This document shows positions 37,856-41,113 of a stretch of 41,113 nucleotides of DNA, one piece after another. Position numbers and translations under genes: made by a program. The DNA lies in the NCBI GenBank assembly GCA_031292665.1, contig JARLGR010000046.1:1-41113 (forward strand), written 5' to 3'. The notes below the pieces were generated by a model. It was not told the origin of the DNA. It was given only the letters and a program-made list of their open reading frames with translations, and did not search any database. How positions within the stretch are numbered: the stretch's first letter is position 1; every line of letters begins with the position of its first letter. Origin of the DNA: Mycobacterium sp. Lineage in GTDB: Bacteria; Actinomycetota; Actinomycetes; Mycobacteriales; Mycobacteriaceae.

Positions 37856-40759
37856 TCAGCCCGCCGCGCCGTGCCCGATGGCCTGGACGGACGCGTGCTC
37901 GTGCAGCGCCTTCTCGGCGTCCTCGGGAACGGGCTTCAGGTCGAACACCACCTCTTTGACGGTGCCGGTGAACGCGTAGGGCGCCCTGTCCTCGTAGTCG
38001 AGGTCGACCACGAGCCCGTTGTCCCGGCTGATGTCCATCCCTGCGTATGACGTGAACGCCAGCGGCACGGTGTTGGCCATCTCCCCCTCAGCGATGCGTC
38101 GATCGTCGGCCCACAACGTCACTCGTCCACCGGAGCCGGCGACCGGCTGGTCTGATTCGAACAGCATCCGCACCGTGACATCCCCGGTGGGGATCGGCTC
38201 GGTGGACACCTGCTTATAGGTGTCCACGCCCAGGTAGGAGTAGGTGTGGTGCAGCCGCTGGTGCTCGTCGATCCACAGCGCGAATCCGCCGATGAAGTCG
38301 CCGTCGGCGACGATCACCCCCTGCGCGCCGCCCTCGGGGACGTGCAGCCGGGCCTCGATCGCGTACGAACGGCCGAAAATCCGAGGGACCATGCCGCGCT
38401 GGATGTTCTGCACGCCGCCTTTGAAGGTGAACCGCGTGATGGTCGGCAACGGCGGCAGGCTGCCGAACATCACCGCCATGCCCCCGAGTAGCGGCAGCAC
38501 CCGGTTGCGTTCGGCCTCCGCCCACCACAGCTGTGTGAGCTCGGCGACCTTGTCGGGGTGCTCGGCCGCCACATTTTTGGCCTGGGAGAAGTCATCGGGC
38601 AGGTAGTACAGCTCCCACACGTCGCTGTGGGGGTCGTACTTCCCCGGCCCGAACCGCTGCAGCGTCTCCGGCGAGAAGTCCCACGGCGCCTTGTCCAACC
38701 GGGTGCAGGCCCACCATCCGTCCTGGTAAATGGCGCGGCTGCCGAACATCTCGAAGTACTGCACGGTGTGGCGCTCTTCGGCCGCCGCGTCGTCGAAGGT
38801 GTGCAGGAAGCTGGTTCCGTCCATGGCCTCCTGCTCGATGCCGTCGACATGGGTCGGCTCCGGTAGGCCGATGGCCTCCAACACCGTTGGCACGACGTCG
38901 ATGCAGTGGGTGAACTGAGACCGCACCCGGGTGTCGGGCCGGATCCGGGCGGGCCAGGCGACCACCATCGGGTCGCGGGCACCGCCGAGGTGGCTGGCCA
39001 TCTGCTTGCCCCACTGGAACGGGGTGTTGTTGGCGTGCGCCCACGCGGAGGCGAAATGCGGCGCGGTGTGATCGTTGCCCAACGCCTCGATCCCGCCGTA
39101 CTGCTCGATCAGCTTAAGCTGATGATCGGCATCGAGCACCACGCCGTTGAGGAACGTCATCTCGTTGAACGAGCCGGTGACCGTTCCCTCCATGCTGGCG
39201 CCGTTGTCGCCCCAGATGTAGAAGACCAGCGTGTTGTCGGTCTCGCCGAGGTCGTCGATCGCGTCGAGCAACCGGCCCACGTTCCAGTCCGCGTTTTCCG
39301 AGAACCCGGCGAACACCTCCATCTGCCGCGCATAGAGCTTCTTCTGGTTGTCGGACAGGCCGTCCCACGCCGGGAACAGGTCGGGCCGCTCGGTGAGCTC
39401 GGCGTCGGGGGGAATGACGCCGAGTTCCTTTTGGCGTTCGAAGGTTCTGCGCCGGTAGACATCCCAGCCCTCGTCGAACTGGCCCCGGTACTTGTCGGCC
39501 CATTCGGCGAACACGTGGTGCGGGGCGTGGGTGGCGCCGGTCGAGTAGTACATCATCCACGGCTTCTCGGTGTCCTGGGCCCGCACGCTGTGCAGCCACT
39601 CGACGGCCTTGTCGGTGAGGTCGTCGGGGAAGTAATAGGGCTTGCCATCCCTGCCCTGCGGCACCCCGATCACGGAGTTGTCCTGGGTGATGATGGGGTC
39701 GTACTGGCCCGCGGCCCCGGACAGGAACCCCCAGAAGCGGTCGAAGCCCCACCCCAGCGGCCAGTTGTCGAACGGCCCGGCCGCCCCCTGGACGCTGTCC
39801 GGGGTCAAGTGCCACTTGCCGAATCCCCCTGTGACATAACCGTTGTCGCGCAGGATACGCGGCAGCGCGGCGCAGCTCTGCGGCTTGACCGACGAGTAGC
39901 CCGGGAAGGGACCCGGGAATTCGGAGATCGATCCGAAGCCCACCCGGTGGTGGTTGCGTCCGGTCAACAGCGCGGCACGCGTCGGCGAGCACACCGCGGT
40001 GACGTGAAAGCGGTTGTACGTCAGCCCGTTCTGGGCCACCCGGGTCAGCGTCGGGGTGCGGATGGCGCCGCCGAAGGTGTCCGGGCCGCCGAACCCGGCG
40101 TCGTCGATCAGCACGATCAGCACGTTGGGCGCGGCATCGGGCGCCTTGGGTCCGGGAACGATCGTCCAGTCGCCGACCGACTCCGCCATGGTGCGACCGA
40201 TCGTGCCGCCGAAGCCGCGTTGCGGCAGCGGCAGCCTGGTGCGGTCCGGGTCGAACTTGCCCATCGCCTCTTCCAGCGCCGCACCCAGGCTGCGCAGCGT
40301 CGAACTGCTCAACTCCGCAACGGATTTCATCGGGGAGCCGGCCAGCGCCTGCTCGGTTGCCAGCCTGCCCTCCGCCGGCACGACCGCGATGACCACGCCG
40401 CTGCCCGCGGCCAGCGCCTGCCCGATCTTGTCCCCCAGCCCGCTTTTGATCCGGTGGTTGGCGAACGTGCCCGCCAGCGCTCCGGCCGCGGCGCCGACCG
40501 CCGCCGAGGCGAGCAGCGCCGGCGAGAACAAGCCGACCGCCAGGCCCGCCCCGGCACCCCACGCGGCGCCCCGCCGGCCCAGCCGGTTGCCGGTGTCCAC
40601 CAGGACCGGATTGCCCTCGGCGTCCTTGCCGACCAGCACCGCGCCACGCAGCGAGACCTGTTTGTCTTTGGTTCGCTCGGTGAGGGTGTCGAAGTCTCGG
40701 CGAGCCGAGTCCAGATCCTGATATCCGGCAACGATGACCAGCGCGTGTTCTTCGCTCAT
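37856..40759 (-). CDS. atsB: AtsB-type arylsulfatase with N-terminal membrane-associated domain
   Basis: A 967-residue protein matching Rv3299c in size and place. Residues 1-150 form a DUF1269-like domain with two Gly/Ala-rich hydrophobic stretches (GAGAGLAVGLFSPALLASAA and GQALAAGSGVVIAVV). The sulfatase domain starts at about 210 with NVLIVLIDDAGFGGPDTFGG, where the Asp pair binds calcium. The CxPxR signature is VCSPTRAALLTGRNHH with Cys257, the residue converted to formylglycine. WHLTPDSVQGAAGPFDNWPL and GDNGASMEGTVTG supply further active-site elements. It hydrolyses sulfate esters. The last 200 residues form a beta-rich domain. The N-terminal fusion could anchor the enzyme to the membrane or mediate self-association. 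Confidence 0.94.
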   Translation of the reverse strand: MSEEHALVIVAGYQDLDSARRDFDTLTERTKDKQVSLRGAVLVGKDAEGNPVLVDTGNRLGRRGAAWGAGAGLAVGLFSPALLASAAVGAAAGALAGTFANHRIKSGLGDKIGQALAAGSGVVIAVVPAEGRLATEQALAGSPMKSVAELSSSTLRSLGAALEEAMGKFDPDRTRLPLPQRGFGGTIGRTMAESVGDWTIVPGPKAPDAAPNVLIVLIDDAGFGGPDTFGGAIRTPTLTRVAQNGLTYNRFHVTAVCSPTRAALLTGRNHHRVGFGSISEFPGPFPGYSSVKPQSCAALPRILRDNGYVTGGFGKWHLTPDSVQGAAGPFDNWPLGWGFDRFWGFLSGAAGQYDPIITQDNSVIGVPQGRDGKPYYFPDDLTDKAVEWLHSVRAQDTEKPWMMYYSTGATHAPHHVFAEWADKYRGQFDEGWDVYRRRTFERQKELGVIPPDAELTERPDLFPAWDGLSDNQKKLYARQMEVFAGFSENADWNVGRLLDAIDDLGETDNTLVFYIWGDNGASMEGTVTGSFNEMTFLNGVVLDADHQLKLIEQYGGIEALGNDHTAPHFASAWAHANNTPFQWGKQMASHLGGARDPMVVAWPARIRPDTRVRSQFTHCIDVVPTVLEAIGLPEPTHVDGIEQEAMDGTSFLHTFDDAAAEERHTVQYFEMFGSRAIYQDGWWACTRLDKAPWDFSPETLQRFGPGKYDPHSDVWELYYLPDDFSQAKNVAAEHPDKVAELTQLWWAEAERNRVLPLLGGMAVMFGSLPPLPTITRFTFKGGVQNIQRGMVPRIFGRSYAIEARLHVPEGGAQGVIVADGDFIGGFALWIDEHQRLHHTYSYLGVDTYKQVSTEPIPTGDVTVRMLFESDQPVAGSGGRVTLWADDRRIAEGEMANTVPLAFTSYAGMDISRDNGLVVDLDYEDRAPYAFTGTVKEVVFDLKPVPEDAEKALHEHASVQAIGHGAAG

Positions 40760-40904
40760 AACCAGGCTCCTTCGGACGGATGGACGCAGAATATCGACCG
40801 CAACGAGCTTTCGGGCGGATGTTCACCGCTGATTCACCCAGTGGACCACGGGGCCGGTCGAATCGGGTGGTGGAAAGGCGTCGCGTACGCCAACATTGGC
40901 CCTG

Positions 40905-41113
40905 ATGACATTGGTCAGCACTTATCCCACCCGCGGCGTGGCGGCGCGCCCGGGACGCAACTGGGCCGCCGACGTCGCCGTGTTCGTCGGCGCCGCGGTG
41001 CTGTTGTGGTTGTTGGTGCGCGTCGGCCGCGGGGCGGCCGTGCCGTGGACGGTGCCCAACGCGCCCTCGTCGGTGTCCACGGATCCCAGCCAGTTGCCGT
41101 ATTACGCCGCCCG
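40905..41113 (+). CDS. ABC transporter permease, N-terminal part (cut by window edge)
   Basis: An ATG at 40905 starts a frame open to the end of the window, 69 residues so far. NWAADVAVFVGAAVLLWLLV is a first membrane helix, and WTVPNAPSSVSTDPSQLPYY leads to a PYYAAR motif that opens the permease core of nitrate/sulfonate/taurine-type transporters. The family is often a fused double permease. It is divergent from atsB with 145 bp between. A sulfonate- or sulfate-ester-type substrate would fit the neighbouring sulfatase, but this rests on context only. Confidence 0.65.
   Translation, partial: MTLVSTYPTRGVAARPGRNWAADVAVFVGAAVLLWLLVRVGRGAAVPWTVPNAPSSVSTDPSQLPYYAA

Noticed and set aside
39114..40826. 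570-codon minus-strand frame overlapping atsB in another frame
   Set aside because: Arg-rich shadow of the sulfatase gene, which has the CxPxR signature in its own frame.
1..41113. Search for CRISPR arrays, rRNA and tRNA genes
   Set aside because: No regularly spaced repeats with unique spacers, no tRNA cloverleaf with CCA-adjacent stem and no rRNA-like stretch was seen by eye; a covariance-model scan would be decisive.

Overview
The window is high-GC actinobacterial DNA and almost certainly comes from a Mycobacterium, probably a non-tuberculous one. Its right half follows the M. tuberculosis order sigF (Rv3286c), rsbW/usfX, usfY, Rv3289c, Rv3295, lhr, nei, lpqC, atsB. Other mycobacterial hallmarks are PGRS-type glycine repeats, DUF732 secreted proteins, a WS/DGAT remnant, a pknF-like kinase remnant and mycofactocin-type dehydrogenases. 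No rRNA, tRNA or CRISPR array was seen. All identifications come from reading the sequence and recalled family knowledge; no search was run.

1-4.1 kb is a decayed patch. Intact genes (partial MBL hydrolase, VOC protein, F420-reductase-like NADP protein) sit among debris: a VOC start fused to a flavoprotein disulfide reductase tail, a Ser/Thr kinase activation-loop scrap, a PGRS tail without a PE domain, and a frameshifted unknown gene. 4.1-8.8 kb holds a P450 and NDMA-type alcohol dehydrogenase operon, a divergent histidine kinase/response regulator pair, and a 3Fe-4S ferredoxin. 9.0-11.1 kb is a mobile-element scar: a WS/DGAT remnant, the C-terminal half of a Tn3-family transposase and a 38-bp Tn3-type terminal repeat that cuts a reductase gene after 18 codons.

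11.2-24.1 kb is a two-armed catabolic locus. The left arm (minus strand) carries a TauD-type dioxygenase, an SDR, an aldehyde dehydrogenase and a second SDR, with a TetR regulator among them. The right arm (plus strand) carries a luciferase-like F420 oxidoreductase, a 6-oxocamphor-hydrolase-like crotonase, a Rieske oxygenase, a small partner protein, a family III CoA-transferase, a CitE-like lyase, a mycofactocin-type SDR and a P450. The arms diverge from a region with two near-identical 24-bp palindromes 72 bp apart. The enzymes suggest oxygenation of an alicyclic or terpenoid-like compound, oxidation to a cyclic 1,3-diketone, hydrolytic ring opening, CoA activation and C-C cleavage. The substrate is unknown.

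24.1-27.6 kb has a frameshifted lysG, a STAS anti-anti-sigma-like gene overlapping the sigF tail, rsbW-sigF with a SigF-type promoter, a usfY remnant and a small membrane protein. The lat to Rv3294c block found here in M. tuberculosis is absent. 27.8-33.9 kb is TetR, lhr and nei2 (DNA repair). 34-41 kb codes mainly for exported proteins: three DUF732 proteins, an orphan pstS3-like lipoprotein, lpqC, a small secreted peptide, the sulfatase atsB and the start of an ABC permease.
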